Assembly (NCBI RefSeq): GCF_000959525.1
Contig: NZ_CP009832.1
Span: forward strand, 2,542,001 to 2,606,000
DNA length: 64,000 nt
Reading direction: 5' to 3'
From: Burkholderia multivorans ATCC BAA-247
Lineage (GTDB): Bacteria; Pseudomonadota; Gammaproteobacteria; Burkholderiales; Burkholderiaceae
Below are positions 1-10,652 of the stretch, in pieces. Each line of letters begins with the position of its first letter. Within the stretch, counting starts at the first letter, position 1. Below the pieces are notes generated by a model. That model saw nothing but the letters and a program-made list of their open reading frames with translations, did not search any database and was not told the DNA's origin. Position numbers and translations under genes: made by a program.

Positions 1-102
1 CGGCCGCGTCGCCGATCCGCACCGATTTTTTCCAACGCCGCGCGCCGGCGCGCGCCGTCCGTGATACAACTGGACTGTTTTCCCGTGTACTGGAGAATCC
101 CG

Positions 103-615
103 ATGCGCATTCGCATTCCCGCGCGCCTGCCGGTCCTGCTCGCCTGTGCGGCGGCGCTGCTGGCCGGTTGCGCGCAACCGTGGCAGCAATACCAGGCCGG
201 TCAGGACTCGTCGGCGATCGTCGCCCGCATGGGCCCGCCGCGCGAGATCTACGACCTGCCCGACGGCGGCAAGCGGCTGATGTGGCCGACGCAGCCGATG
301 GGCGAAATCACCGTCGCGGCCGACGTCGACGCGGCGGGCAAGATCGTCAACGTCCGCCAGGTGCTGCAGCCGAGCGAGTTCTATCGCGCCGAGATCGGCA
401 AGTGGACGAAGACGGACGTGCTCGTCAACTTCGGCCGCCCGGTCGAGACGTCGTATTTCCCGCTGATGAAGCGCGAGGTGTGGACGTACCGGTATCTCGA
501 GGACAACGTCTGGTACCTGATGTACAGCTTCTATTTCGATCCGCAGGGCATTCTGCGCATGACGCAAAAGACGCCCGATCCGCTGCACGACCCCGATCGC
601 CGCAATCTGTTCTGA
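103..615 (+). CDS. Putative outer-membrane lipoprotein
   Basis: A 170-residue protein of unknown function. The start at the ATG at 103 puts a lipoprotein signal first: basic residues, a hydrophobic stretch, then the lipobox LLAGC with the modified Cys at residue 23. A GTG 42 bases upstream would bury the signal peptide, so I prefer 103. The mature part contains a GPPREIYDLPDGGKRL segment and repeated short beta-type segments resembling small SmpA/OmlA-like lipoproteins, but I do not recognise a named family with certainty. A perfect hairpin terminator follows at 660-695, so it ends its own transcription unit. Confidence 0.8.
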   Translation: MRIRIPARLPVLLACAAALLAGCAQPWQQYQAGQDSSAIVARMGPPREIYDLPDGGKRLMWPTQPMGEITVAADVDAAGKIVNVRQVLQPSEFYRAEIGKWTKTDVLVNFGRPVETSYFPLMKREVWTYRYLEDNVWYLMYSFYFDPQGILRMTQKTPDPLHDPDRRNLF

Positions 616-995
616 ATCGCGCCGATTCATTTCCGGACGATTTTTCCGCCGCTTTTTCGAAATGGCCATTCACAAGCGATCGTGAATGGCCATTTGCTTT
701 ATTTCACCGCTCGATTCAATCGCGCGTCGCAGCTTTCGCGTGCTCGCGGCCGCGCGTTCGGCCGCGACGCTTTGTATGGCGGGCTTCCCGCGGCGACCGC
801 CGTCGTCGCGATTGCATGCGTTGCTTTGGTGCGCCGATGCACCTCGATACGTCAATTTGAAACAATTTGTTTCTCCTCACCCGAAGCGCTAGGGCATACC
901 CCTAATATCAGTCGAAACCAACCTTTCAATTCAGAAAGCATGTCGATGCGTCGCTTTGAGCGATATTTCTCTGTCTCGATATAAAAGGAGTCCTG
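616..995 (+). promoter_or_regulatory. Intergenic region upstream of the carbonic anhydrase gene
   Basis: No gene is visible in these 380 bases. After the terminator at 660-695 the region becomes AT-richer than its surroundings and holds two short inverted repeats: GAAACA-ATT-TGTTTC at 859-873 and TAGGG-CATAC-CCCTA at 890-904. The second contains TACCCCT, which fits the NarL-type heptamer TACYYMT. A clear ribosome-binding site AAGGAG lies just before the ATG at 996. I could not choose one sigma-70 promoter with confidence. The inverted repeats are candidates for operator sites controlling the carbonic anhydrase/SulP pair. Confidence 0.45.
660..705 (+). terminator. Intrinsic terminator of the lipoprotein gene
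   Basis: Perfect 14-bp stem AAATGGCCATTCAC / GTGAATGGCCATTT with an 8-base loop, followed by the T-rich GCTTTATTTC. The stem is flanked by A/T on both sides, so it could act in both directions. Confidence 0.85.
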
Positions 996-1636
996 ATGAA
1001 CCGCCCCAAGAGCATGCTGGTTGCCAACATCGCCTGGGCCCGCGAAACGCGCGAACGCACGCCCGGCTTCTTCGACGCGCTCGCGCGCGGGCAGAACCCG
1101 CGCGTGCTGTGGATCGGCTGCGCGGACAGCCGCGTGCCGGCCGAGACGATCACGCATTGCGCGCCCGGCGAACTGTTCGTTCATCGCAACATCGCGAACC
1201 TGTTCCATCCGGACGACGACAACGCCGCGAGCGTGCTCGAATACGCGGTGCGCGTGCTCGCAGTCGATCACGTGATCGTCTGCGGTCACTACGGATGCGG
1301 CGGCGTACGCGCATCGCTGCTGCCGCCGCCCGCCGATCTGCCGCACGTCGCGCGCCGGATCGCACCGCTCTGCTCGCTCGCGCGGCGCCATCGTCACGAG
1401 CTCGACGGGCTCGACGATGCGGCCGCCGCCGATCGCCTCGCGGAGCTGAACGTGCTCGAGCAGGTGCGGCTGCTGCGCGCGTCGCCGATCGTGCGCGAAC
1501 GCGAACGGCCACCGCTCGTACACGGCTGGATCTTCTCTCTCGCCGACGGCCGCCTGAAGGAGCTCGATTCCGGATATGCGGCCGCCGCCGCCGATCCCGC
1601 CGCCGCCCCGGCCGCGATGGCCGACGCGCTCGGCTG

Positions 1637-1637
<1 letters not shown>
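996..1637 (+). CDS. can: Beta-class carbonic anhydrase
   Basis: Interconverts CO2 and bicarbonate in the cytoplasm. This 213-residue protein carries the beta-class zinc and catalytic residues: Cys42, Asp44 and Arg46 in the CADSR motif, then His98 and Cys101 in CGHYGCGG. Length matches the usual 200-230 residues. The ATG at 996 follows the Shine-Dalgarno AAGGAG at good spacing. Its stop codon overlaps the first start of the SulP gene (TGATG), so the two are translationally coupled and probably act together in bicarbonate supply. Function and class are firm; the physiological role (anaplerosis or pH homeostasis) is inferred. Confidence 0.95.
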
Positions 1638-3220
<1,583 letters not shown>

Positions 3221-3230
3221 CGCGCGCATA

Positions 3231-3268
3231 AAAAACGCCCCGGCGGCACAAGGCCGCTCGGGGCGTTT
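3231..3268. terminator. Bidirectional terminator between sulP and leuA
   Basis: Stem AAACGCCCCG (3233-3242) pairs perfectly with CGGGGCGTTT (3259-3268). An A-run on the left and Ts on the right allow termination of the rightward sulP transcript and the leftward leuA transcript. Confidence 0.88.
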
Positions 3269-3290
3269 CGGCATGCGCTCGACGCGACGC

Positions 3291-4835
3291 TCAGGAGCGC
3301 TGCGGGTTGAGCTTGTCGTCCTTCGAATGCAGCTTGTTCAGCGCGGCGATATACGCCTTCGCCGAGGCGGCGACGATGTCGGGATCGGTGCCGACGCCGT
3401 TGACGATCCGGCCGCTCTTCGACAGCCGCACGGTCACTTCGCCCTGCGCCTGCGTGCCGGTCGTGATCGCATTCACCGAGTACAGCAGCAGCTCGGAGCC
3501 GCTGCCCACCTCGCTCTCGATCGCGTTCAGCGTCGCGTCGACCGGGCCGTTGCCGCGAGCCTCGCCCGCCACTTCCTTGCCGTCGACCGAGAATACGACC
3601 TTCGCGTGCGGCTGTTCGCCCGTTTCCGAATGCTGCGACAGCGACACGAACTTGAAGTGTTCCTGCTCCTGCGCGAGCGCCGATTCCTGCGACACGATCG
3701 CGATGATGTCCTCGTCGAAGATTTCCGACTTGCGATCGGCGAGATCCTTGAAGCGCATGAACGCGGCGTTCAGTTCGGCTTCGCTGTCGAGCGACACGCC
3801 GAGCTCCTGCAGACGCTGCTTGAACGCGTTGCGGCCCGACAGCTTGCCGAGCACGATCTTGTTCGCGGTCCAGCCCACGTCTTCCGCGCGCATGATCTCG
3901 TACGTGTCGCGCGCCTTCAGCACGCCGTCCTGGTGAATGCCGGACGCATGCGCGAACGCGTTCGCACCGACCACAGCCTTGTTCGGCTGGACGACGAAAC
4001 CGGTGATCTGCGACACGAGCTTCGAGGTCGGCACGATCTGCGTGGTGTCGAGGCCGACGTCCAGACCGAAATAGTCCTTGCGCGTCTTCACGGCCATCAC
4101 GATTTCTTCGAGCGACGTGTTGCCCGCGCGCTCGCCGAGACCGTTGATCGTGCACTCGACCTGACGCGCGCCACCGATCTTCACGCCGGCCAGCGAGTTC
4201 GCGACCGCCATCCCGAGATCGTTGTGGCAGTGCACCGAGAAGACCGCCTTGTCCGAGTTCGGAATGCGCTCGCGCAGCGTCTTCACGAGGTTGCCGTACA
4301 GCTCGGGCACGCCGTAACCGACCGTGTCCGCGATGTTGATCGTCGTTGCGCCCTCGGCGATCACCGCTTCCAGCACGCGGCACAGGAAGTCCATGTCGGA
4401 GCGGCTGCCGTCTTCCGGCGAGAATTCGACGTTGTCGGTGAACTTGCGCGCGAAGCGCACCGCGAGACGCGCCTGCTCGAACACCTGGTCGGGCGTCATC
4501 CGCAGCTTCTTCTCCATATGCAGCGGCGACGTCGCGATGAACGTGTGGATCCGGAAGCTCTCGGCCGGCTTCAGCGCGTCGGCCGCACGCTGGATGTCCT
4601 TGTCGTTCGCGCGTGCCAGCGAGCAGATCGTGCTGTCCTTCACGAGACCGGCGATCGTATGGATCGCGTCGAAGTCGCCGTTCGAGCTGGCCGCGAAGCC
4701 CGCTTCGATCACGTCGACCTTCATGCGCTCCAGATGCTTCGCGATGCGGATTTTCTCTTCCTTCGTCATCGACGCACCGGGCGATTGTTCGCCGTCACGC
4801 AAGGTCGTATCGAAAATGATCAGCTTGTCTGTCAT
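3291..4835 (-). CDS. leuA: 2-isopropylmalate synthase
   Basis: Catalyses the committed step of leucine synthesis, condensing acetyl-CoA with 2-ketoisovalerate. The 514-residue protein has the HMG-lyase-like TIM barrel with the [12 protein letters not shown] motif (residues 9-20) and metal-binding His202 and His204 in HCHNDLG. It ends with the LeuA dimerisation/regulatory domain that binds leucine for feedback inhibition. Size is typical of the roughly 510-520-residue bacterial form. Unlike ilvBHC it is a separate transcription unit. Its own promoter and a leucine-rich leader peptide lie upstream (4938-5054), suggesting leucine-responsive attenuation in addition to feedback inhibition. Confidence 0.97.
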   Translation of the reverse strand: MTDKLIIFDTTLRDGEQSPGASMTKEEKIRIAKHLERMKVDVIEAGFAASSNGDFDAIHTIAGLVKDSTICSLARANDKDIQRAADALKPAESFRIHTFIATSPLHMEKKLRMTPDQVFEQARLAVRFARKFTDNVEFSPEDGSRSDMDFLCRVLEAVIAEGATTINIADTVGYGVPELYGNLVKTLRERIPNSDKAVFSVHCHNDLGMAVANSLAGVKIGGARQVECTINGLGERAGNTSLEEIVMAVKTRKDYFGLDVGLDTTQIVPTSKLVSQITGFVVQPNKAVVGANAFAHASGIHQDGVLKARDTYEIMRAEDVGWTANKIVLGKLSGRNAFKQRLQELGVSLDSEAELNAAFMRFKDLADRKSEIFDEDIIAIVSQESALAQEQEHFKFVSLSQHSETGEQPHAKVVFSVDGKEVAGEARGNGPVDATLNAIESEVGSGSELLLYSVNAITTGTQAQGEVTVRLSKSGRIVNGVGTDPDIVAASAKAYIAALNKLHSKDDKLNPQRS

Positions 4836-4937
4836 GGGGAGGCTCCAGGGCTCTTTATACGGAAGTCAACGTAATGAGATCGCGCCACCGCTGGCGACGC
4901 TCAACAACAGACGAGGCTTGACGGAGGGCGAGAACGG

Positions 4938-5018
4938 TCAGCGCGGCAGGCGCGCCGAAGCTAGCGCGCGTAGCGGCGCACCGGCTAGAAGGAGGGAGAG
5001 GCGGGAGAACGCAGTCAT
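4938..5018 (-). CDS. Candidate leucine leader peptide upstream of leuA
   Basis: A 26-codon ORF that begins MTAFSRLSLLLAGAPL and ends RALASARLPR. Seven of its 26 residues are leucine (CTC, CTC, CTT, CTA, CTA, CTA, CTG), with three consecutive Leu codons. CTA is rare in high-GC Burkholderia genes, so three CTA codons in so short an ORF are striking. It sits about 100 bases upstream of leuA and directly below a good sigma-70 promoter whose predicted start site coincides with the leader ATG. Downstream, CGCCA-GCGG-TGGCG can form a hairpin near 4881-4900, but no U-tract follows it, so the read-out may be translational or Rho-dependent. Confidence 0.75.
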   Translation of the reverse strand: MTAFSRLSLLLAGAPLRALASARLPR

Positions 5019-5025
5019 GCCGGAG

Positions 5026-5054
5026 ACTATAGCGGCATTCCGCAACGTACGCAA
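5026..5054 (-). promoter_or_regulatory. Sigma-70 promoter of the leu leader and leuA
   Basis: On the minus strand: -35 TTGCGT (5049-5054), a 17-base spacer, and -10 TATAGT (5026-5031). Only seven bases separate the -10 from the leader-peptide ATG (5018), so the transcript should begin at or next to that ATG and carry a leaderless reading frame. Confidence 0.72.
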
Positions 5055-5100
5055 TCGGACGGCGCCCGAAGCGCGACGCACGCGCCAGCGAAACAGGGAC

Positions 5101-5131
5101 AAATAAAAACGGCGGCCTCGAGGCCGCCGTT
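5101..5131 (-). terminator. Intrinsic terminator of psd-pssA
   Basis: On the minus strand AACGGCGGCC-TCGA-GGCCGCCGTT is a perfect 10-bp stem with a tetraloop, followed by TTTTTATTT. It lies 18 bases past the pssA stop and insulates pssA from the leuA promoter. Confidence 0.9.
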
Positions 5132-5148
5132 GCATGCAGAGCGATGCG

Positions 5149-6021
5149 TCAGTGATCGCGCTGCGACGAGCGCGCGGGATTCGCGCGTCCGCGCACGGCC
5201 ATGTAGGCCCAGAACACGTAGCCGGACAGCCCGTACAGCACGAACAGACAGAACAGCATCAGCGGCGGATCGGACGACACCAGCACGAACGCGACGACGA
5301 CGAGCAGGATCGCCGCGAACGGCACGCGGTGGCGGACGTCGAGCGCCTTGCCGCTGTAGAACGGCGCGTTCGACACCATCGTCACGCCTGCGTAGATCGT
5401 CAGCGCGAACGCGACCCACGGCAGCCAGCCGAGCTTCATCGGCACGCGGTTGTCGGTCGCGAGCCAGACGAATCCGGCGATCAGCGCGGCGGCGGCCGGG
5501 CTCGGCAGGCCCTGGAAGAAACGCTTGTCGACGACGCCGATATTCGTGTTGAAACGCGCGAGACGCAGCGCGGCGCCCGAGCAGTAGACGAATGCGGCGA
5601 GCCAGCCCCAGCGGCCGAGATCCTTCAGCACCCACTCGTACATCACGAGCGCCGGCGCGACGCCGAACGACACCATGTCCGACAGGCTGTCGAATTGCTC
5701 GCCGAAGGCGCTCTGCGTGTGCGTCATCCGCGCGACGCGGCCGTCCATTCCGTCGAGCACCATCGCGACGAAGATCGCGATCGCGGCGATTTCGAACCGC
5801 ACGTTCATCGCCTGCACGACCGCGAAGAAGCCGCAGAACAGCGCGGCCGTCGTGAACGCGTTCGGCAGCAGATAAATGCCGCGGGTCTTCAGGAACCGCT
5901 GGCGCGCGGCGCGGCGGCTCTCGATCGGTGCCGGCTCGGGCGTGAGCGCCTTGTTGCGGCGGAACGAGCGCGGCGGCTGGTTGACGCCGTTGCGCGGGCG
6001 GCGCGGTTTGAATGCGGCCAT
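5149..6021 (-). CDS. pssA: CDP-diacylglycerol-serine O-phosphatidyltransferase
   Basis: Makes phosphatidylserine from CDP-diacylglycerol and serine in the inner membrane. The 290-residue protein has several membrane segments and the CDP-alcohol phosphotransferase signature, seen as DGMDGRVAR followed by FGEQFDSLSD with the spaced catalytic Asp residues. The N-terminus is basic and soluble. It follows psd after only 15 bases, so the enzyme that makes phosphatidylserine and the one that decarboxylates it are co-expressed. Together they supply phosphatidylethanolamine. A strong terminator follows at 5101-5131. Confidence 0.94.
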   Translation of the reverse strand: MAAFKPRRPRNGVNQPPRSFRRNKALTPEPAPIESRRAARQRFLKTRGIYLLPNAFTTAALFCGFFAVVQAMNVRFEIAAIAIFVAMVLDGMDGRVARMTHTQSAFGEQFDSLSDMVSFGVAPALVMYEWVLKDLGRWGWLAAFVYCSGAALRLARFNTNIGVVDKRFFQGLPSPAAAALIAGFVWLATDNRVPMKLGWLPWVAFALTIYAGVTMVSNAPFYSGKALDVRHRVPFAAILLVVVAFVLVSSDPPLMLFCLFVLYGLSGYVFWAYMAVRGRANPARSSQRDH

Positions 6022-6036
6022 CGTGCGCCTCGCCGC

Positions 6037-6681
6037 TTACTGTTCGAGCTCGGCGAGGATCGTCGACGACGCGTACACCTTCTCGCCGATCGACACCTTC
6101 GCGCGGCTGCCGAGCGGCAGATACACGTCGACGCGCGAACCGAAGCGGATGAAACCGTAGCGCTGACCGCGCGACAGCGGCTCGCCGGCACGCACGTAGC
6201 AGAGAATCCGGCGCGCGATGAGGCCGGCGATCTGCACGGAGGTCACGGTCTTGCCGCTTGCCGTCTGGATCACGACCGCGTTGCGCTCGTTTTCGGTCGA
6301 CGCCTTGTCGATCGCCGCGTTCAGGAATGCGCCCGGGAAGTATTCGACCTTGGTGATCGCGCCGTCGACGGGCGAACGCTGCGAGTGCACGTTGAAGACA
6401 TTCATGAACACGCTGATTTTCAGCGCTTCGCGATTCGCATACGGATCGTGCGCGGTCTCGACCGCGACGATGCGGCCGTCCGCCGGGCACAGCACCGCAT
6501 TCGGCTGCGCCGGAATCGGGCGCTGCGGATCGCGGAAGAACTGGACGACGAAAACGAGCAGGAGCCAGAACGGCCACGCGAAGCCGAAGCCCCCGACGGC
6601 GTGGATCAACAGCGCGATGACGGCTGCAATCGCGATGAACGGCCAGCCTTCGCGCGCGATGATCGGATGAGGATAGTTCAT
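6037..6681 (-). CDS. psd: Phosphatidylserine decarboxylase proenzyme
   Basis: Decarboxylates phosphatidylserine to phosphatidylethanolamine. It is a short-type (214-residue) proenzyme with an N-terminal membrane segment (around residues 15-48), the CPADGR motif near residue 65, the FNVHS motif with His99, and the self-cleavage Gly181-Ser182 in RFGSR, from which the pyruvoyl group arises. I use the ATG at 6681 ([13 protein letters not shown]). The frame extends 40 codons further, but that part runs through the upstream terminator and is not protein-like. It is first of a two-gene unit with pssA. Confidence 0.93.
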   Translation of the reverse strand: MNYPHPIIAREGWPFIAIAAVIALLIHAVGGFGFAWPFWLLLVFVVQFFRDPQRPIPAQPNAVLCPADGRIVAVETAHDPYANREALKISVFMNVFNVHSQRSPVDGAITKVEYFPGAFLNAAIDKASTENERNAVVIQTASGKTVTSVQIAGLIARRILCYVRAGEPLSRGQRYGFIRFGSRVDVYLPLGSRAKVSIGEKVYASSTILAELEQ

Positions 6682-6725
6682 GGATTCGTTCTGTGTTCGG
6701 TGAATTGCAAAGCACGTAGCATAGC

Positions 6726-6765
6726 AAAAGCCGCCCGGGGCACTGCTGCCTTCGGGCGGCTTTTT
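6726..6765. terminator. Terminator downstream of ilvC
   Basis: Stem AAAAGCCGCCC (6726-6736) pairs with GGGCGGCTTTT (6754-6764), with As on one side and Ts on the other. It ends the ilvBHC transcript on the minus strand, 44 bases upstream of the psd start. Confidence 0.88.
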
Positions 6766-6808
6766 GACACCGACCCTCCGTTCGAAGGGCCGGAACAGCA
6801 CGCGGTGC

Positions 6809-7843
<1,035 letters not shown>

Positions 7844-7931
7844 TCAAAAATTCAACGATTCGTTCAAATGGAGTACTGCGGGCCGGGACCTGACGGCGCA
7901 CCCGGCGTGCCGTGCGGCGTACCGCCCGGCA

Positions 7932-8423
7932 TCACACCTTCAGGATGCGCTCGCCCCGTCCGATGCCGGAGCTGCCGGTGCGCACGGTCTCGAGGATCGC
8001 ACCCGCGTCCAGCCCCTGGATGAATGCGTCGAGCTTGTCGCTCGCGCCCGTCAATTCGATCGTGTAGGTCTTCTCGGTCACGTCGATGATGCGGCCGCGG
8101 AAAATATCCGACATCCGCTTCATTTCTTCGCGCTCCTTGCCCACTGCACGGACCTTGATCAGCATCAGCTCGCGTTCGATGTGTGCACCGTCGGTCAGGT
8201 CCACCACTTTCACCACCTCGATCAGGCGGTTCAGATGCTTCGTGATCTGTTCGATCACGTCGTCGGAGCCAATGGATACGATGGTGAGCCGCGACAGCGA
8301 TTGGTCTTCGGTCGGCGCCACCGTCAAGGTTTCGATGTTGTAGCCGCGTGCGGAAAACAGACCGACCACGCGCGACAGCGCACCCGGTTCGTTTTCCAGC
8401 AGGACGGAAATGATGTGTCTCAT
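7932..8423 (-). CDS. ilvH: Acetolactate synthase regulatory (small) subunit
   Basis: Regulatory subunit that binds valine and stimulates the catalytic subunit encoded just upstream. The 163-residue protein begins with an ACT domain (MRHIISVLLENEPGALSRVVGLFSARG spans roughly residues 1-27) and ends with the ALS_ss C-terminal domain. The ATG at 8423 starts the ACT domain directly; 12 extra in-frame codons upstream are not family-like. The 111 bases separating it from ilvB hold a GC-rich hairpin (see 8424-8534). Confidence 0.95.
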   Translation of the reverse strand: MRHIISVLLENEPGALSRVVGLFSARGYNIETLTVAPTEDQSLSRLTIVSIGSDDVIEQITKHLNRLIEVVKVVDLTDGAHIERELMLIKVRAVGKEREEMKRMSDIFRGRIIDVTEKTYTIELTGASDKLDAFIQGLDAGAILETVRTGSSGIGRGERILKV

Positions 8424-8534
8424 GTTCGCTTCTTCCAGAATGTGTCCGTGTCGATTCACTCGCGCCGCGCGCCGCCCGGTGCCGCACCGCCCTTCGTGAA
8501 GGCGGCGGCCCCGCGCGCTGCGCGCGTCGCGCCG
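8424..8534 (-). promoter_or_regulatory. Structured ilvB-ilvH intergenic leader
   Basis: These 111 bases lie inside the ilv operon, where most pairs would overlap or be closely spaced. On the minus strand they can fold into CGCCTTC-AC-GAAGGGCG inside an outer GCCGC/GCGGC stem (about 8480-8510). A betaproteobacterial ilvH RNA motif has been described upstream of ilvH genes. Whether this is that motif needs a covariance-model search. It may alternatively be a processing or differential-expression hairpin. Confidence 0.35.
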
Positions 8535-10298
8535 TTACAGATCTTCCGATCCGAGCAGCATCTCGGTGATGCCCTTGCCGGCCTGGACCATCGGCCAGAC
8601 GTTTTCGGTCGGATCGGTCTGGAAGTCGAGAAACACGGTGCGGTCCTTCAGGCGCAGCGCCTCCTTCAGCGCCGGCTCCACATCCGAAGTCTTTTCGATC
8701 CGCATGCCGACATGGCCGTACGCTTCGGCAAGCTTCACGAAATCGGGCAGCGCATCCATGTACGAATGCGAATAGCGCTTGCTGTATTCGATCTGCTGCC
8801 ACTGGCGAACCATGCCGAGGTAGCGGTTGTTCAGCGAAATGATCTTCACGGGCGTGTCGTACTGCAGGCAGGTCGACAGTTCCTGGATGCACATCTGGAT
8901 CGAGCCTTCGCCCGTGATGCACAGCACGTCGTCGTCCGGGTGCGCCATCTTGACGCCCATCGCCGCCGGCAGGCCGAAGCCCATCGTGCCGAGCCCGCCG
9001 GAATTGATCCAGCGGCGCGGCTTGTTGAAACGGTAGAACTGCGCAGCCCACATCTGGTGCTGGCCGACGTCGGAGCACACGAACGCGTTGCCGTCCGTCA
9101 GTTCCCACGCCTTCTCGACCACGTACTGCGGCTTGATGATCTCGCTCTCGCGGTCGTACTTCAGGCAGTCCTTCGCGCGCCAGCTCTCGATGTCCTTCCA
9201 CCATTGCGCGAGCGCTTCGGTATCGGGGCCGTGCTCGGCCGTCTGCAGCTGCTCGATCAGCTCCTTCAGCACTTCCTTCACGTCGCCGACGATCGGGATG
9301 TCGACCTTCACGCGCTTCGAGATCGACGACGGGTCGATGTCGATGTGGATGATCTTGCGCGGACGCGATGCGAAGTGCGCCGGATCGCCGATCACGCGAT
9401 CGTCGAAGCGTGCGCCGATCGCGATCAGCACGTCGCAGTGCTGCATCGCCATGTTGGCTTCGTACGTGCCGTGCATGCCGAGCATGCCGAGGAATTTCTT
9501 GTCCGACGCGCGATAGCCGCCGAGGCCCATCAGCGTGTTCGTGACCGGATAGCCGAGCAGATCCGCGAACTGGTTCAGCTCGCGCGACGCATCGGCGAGG
9601 ATGATGCCGCCGCCCGTATAGATGTACGGACGCTTGGCCGACAGCAGCAGCGACACGGCCTTGCGGATCTGGCCCGAGTGGCCCTTCGTGACCGGGTTGT
9701 ACGAGCGCAGCGACACACTCTTGACGGGCTCGTACTGGCACGGCGTCTTCGAGATGTCCTTCGGGATGTCGATCAGCACCGGGCCCGGACGGCCGGTGCG
9801 CGCGATGTAGAACGCCTTCTTGACGGTCTCCGCGAGGTCGCGCACGTCCTTCACGAGGAAGTTGTGCTTCACGCACGGGCGCGTGATGCCGACCGTATCG
9901 CATTCCTGGAACGCGTCCTGGCCGATCGCCGCGGTGGGCACCTGGCCGCTGATCACGACCATCGGGATCGAATCCATGTAGGCCGTCGCGATGCCGGTGA
10001 CCGCGTTCGTCACGCCGGGGCCCGACGTCACGAGGCACACGCCGACCTTGCCGGTGGAGCGCGCATAGGCATCGGCTGCGTGCACGGCCGCCTGTTCGTG
10101 GCGCACCAGCACGTGCTGAATCTTGTCCTGCTTGTAAAGCTCGTCGTAGATATAGAGAACCGAGCCGCCGGGATAGCCCCAGATGAATTCGACGTTTTCG
10201 TCGGCCAGTGCCTTCATGAGCACGGTGGCGCCGATGGAGTCGCTATCGGGAGGGGAAAGGGGTTCCGACGTGGAGAATTCCGCGCTGGGCATGTTCAT
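8535..10298 (-). CDS. ilvB: Acetolactate synthase catalytic (large) subunit
   Basis: Thiamine-diphosphate enzyme joining two pyruvates, or pyruvate and 2-ketobutyrate, in valine/leucine and isoleucine synthesis. The 587-residue protein has the N-terminal pyrimidine-binding domain with GYPGG and the catalytic Glu in RHEQAAVHAADAYARS, a central FAD-binding domain, and the C-terminal ThDP/Mg2+ motif GEGSIQMCIQEL...NN. I start at the ATG at 10298 (MNMPSAEFSTSE), which follows GAAAGG. The frame extends 23 codons upstream without a better site. First gene of ilvBHC. Confidence 0.95.
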   Translation of the reverse strand: MNMPSAEFSTSEPLSPPDSDSIGATVLMKALADENVEFIWGYPGGSVLYIYDELYKQDKIQHVLVRHEQAAVHAADAYARSTGKVGVCLVTSGPGVTNAVTGIATAYMDSIPMVVISGQVPTAAIGQDAFQECDTVGITRPCVKHNFLVKDVRDLAETVKKAFYIARTGRPGPVLIDIPKDISKTPCQYEPVKSVSLRSYNPVTKGHSGQIRKAVSLLLSAKRPYIYTGGGIILADASRELNQFADLLGYPVTNTLMGLGGYRASDKKFLGMLGMHGTYEANMAMQHCDVLIAIGARFDDRVIGDPAHFASRPRKIIHIDIDPSSISKRVKVDIPIVGDVKEVLKELIEQLQTAEHGPDTEALAQWWKDIESWRAKDCLKYDRESEIIKPQYVVEKAWELTDGNAFVCSDVGQHQMWAAQFYRFNKPRRWINSGGLGTMGFGLPAAMGVKMAHPDDDVLCITGEGSIQMCIQELSTCLQYDTPVKIISLNNRYLGMVRQWQQIEYSKRYSHSYMDALPDFVKLAEAYGHVGMRIEKTSDVEPALKEALRLKDRTVFLDFQTDPTENVWPMVQAGKGITEMLLGSEDL

Positions 10299-10652
10299 TT
10301 TGACCTTTCGAATTTTCGGCAAAAAATTGATCGGGTGCTCTCTGCCGGGCTTGTGGCTCGGGTTCAAGCGGCGCGTCCAGTTGAAGGGCGGGCTTCATGG
10401 GCCAGCCTCAAATGAGACCATCACTTCATGTTGCGAATCGCCGACGATAGCGGCTCGCCGATGCGCCGTCAAGCAAAATATCCCGCAGCGCATCATGCGC
10501 GGCCGGACACGCACGACCGGCGCGGCTCGCGCACAACGCGTACGCCGCGCGTCGGTGCCAAGCGGCGCGAAAATTTGTTAGCATCCGCGGGTTTTACGAA
10601 ATTTTTCGACCTTTCACACCACGCAGCGGTCCGCAGCGCATACCTTCACGGA
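10299..10652. promoter_or_regulatory. Divergent control region between ilvB and the ECF sigma gene
   Basis: These 354 bases contain no convincing gene. The left part is the ilvB leader, about 140 bases from the promoter at 10444-10472. It holds short ORFs, including an 8-codon one and a roughly 50-codon one from 10398 that overlaps the ilvB start in another frame. None is rich in Ile, Val or Leu codons. The right part (about 10560-10650) is AT-richer and should hold the promoter of the rightward sigma gene; TTAGCAT near 10578 is a possible -10. Confidence 0.5.
10444..10472 (-). promoter_or_regulatory. Predicted sigma-70 promoter of ilvBHC
   Basis: On the minus strand: -35 TTGACG (10467-10472), exactly 17 bases, then -10 TATCGT (10444-10449). 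This predicts a leader of about 140 bases before ilvB. Confidence 0.65.

Noticed and set aside
4840-4937. A classical Rho-independent attenuator after the leu leader peptide
   Set aside because: A CGCCA/TGGCG hairpin exists but no U-tract follows; I therefore claim the leader peptide but not this mechanism.
10299-10436. A branched-chain amino acid attenuator leader before ilvB
   Set aside because: Short ORFs in this leader are not enriched in Ile, Val or Leu codons, and no terminator/antiterminator pair with a U-tract is visible.
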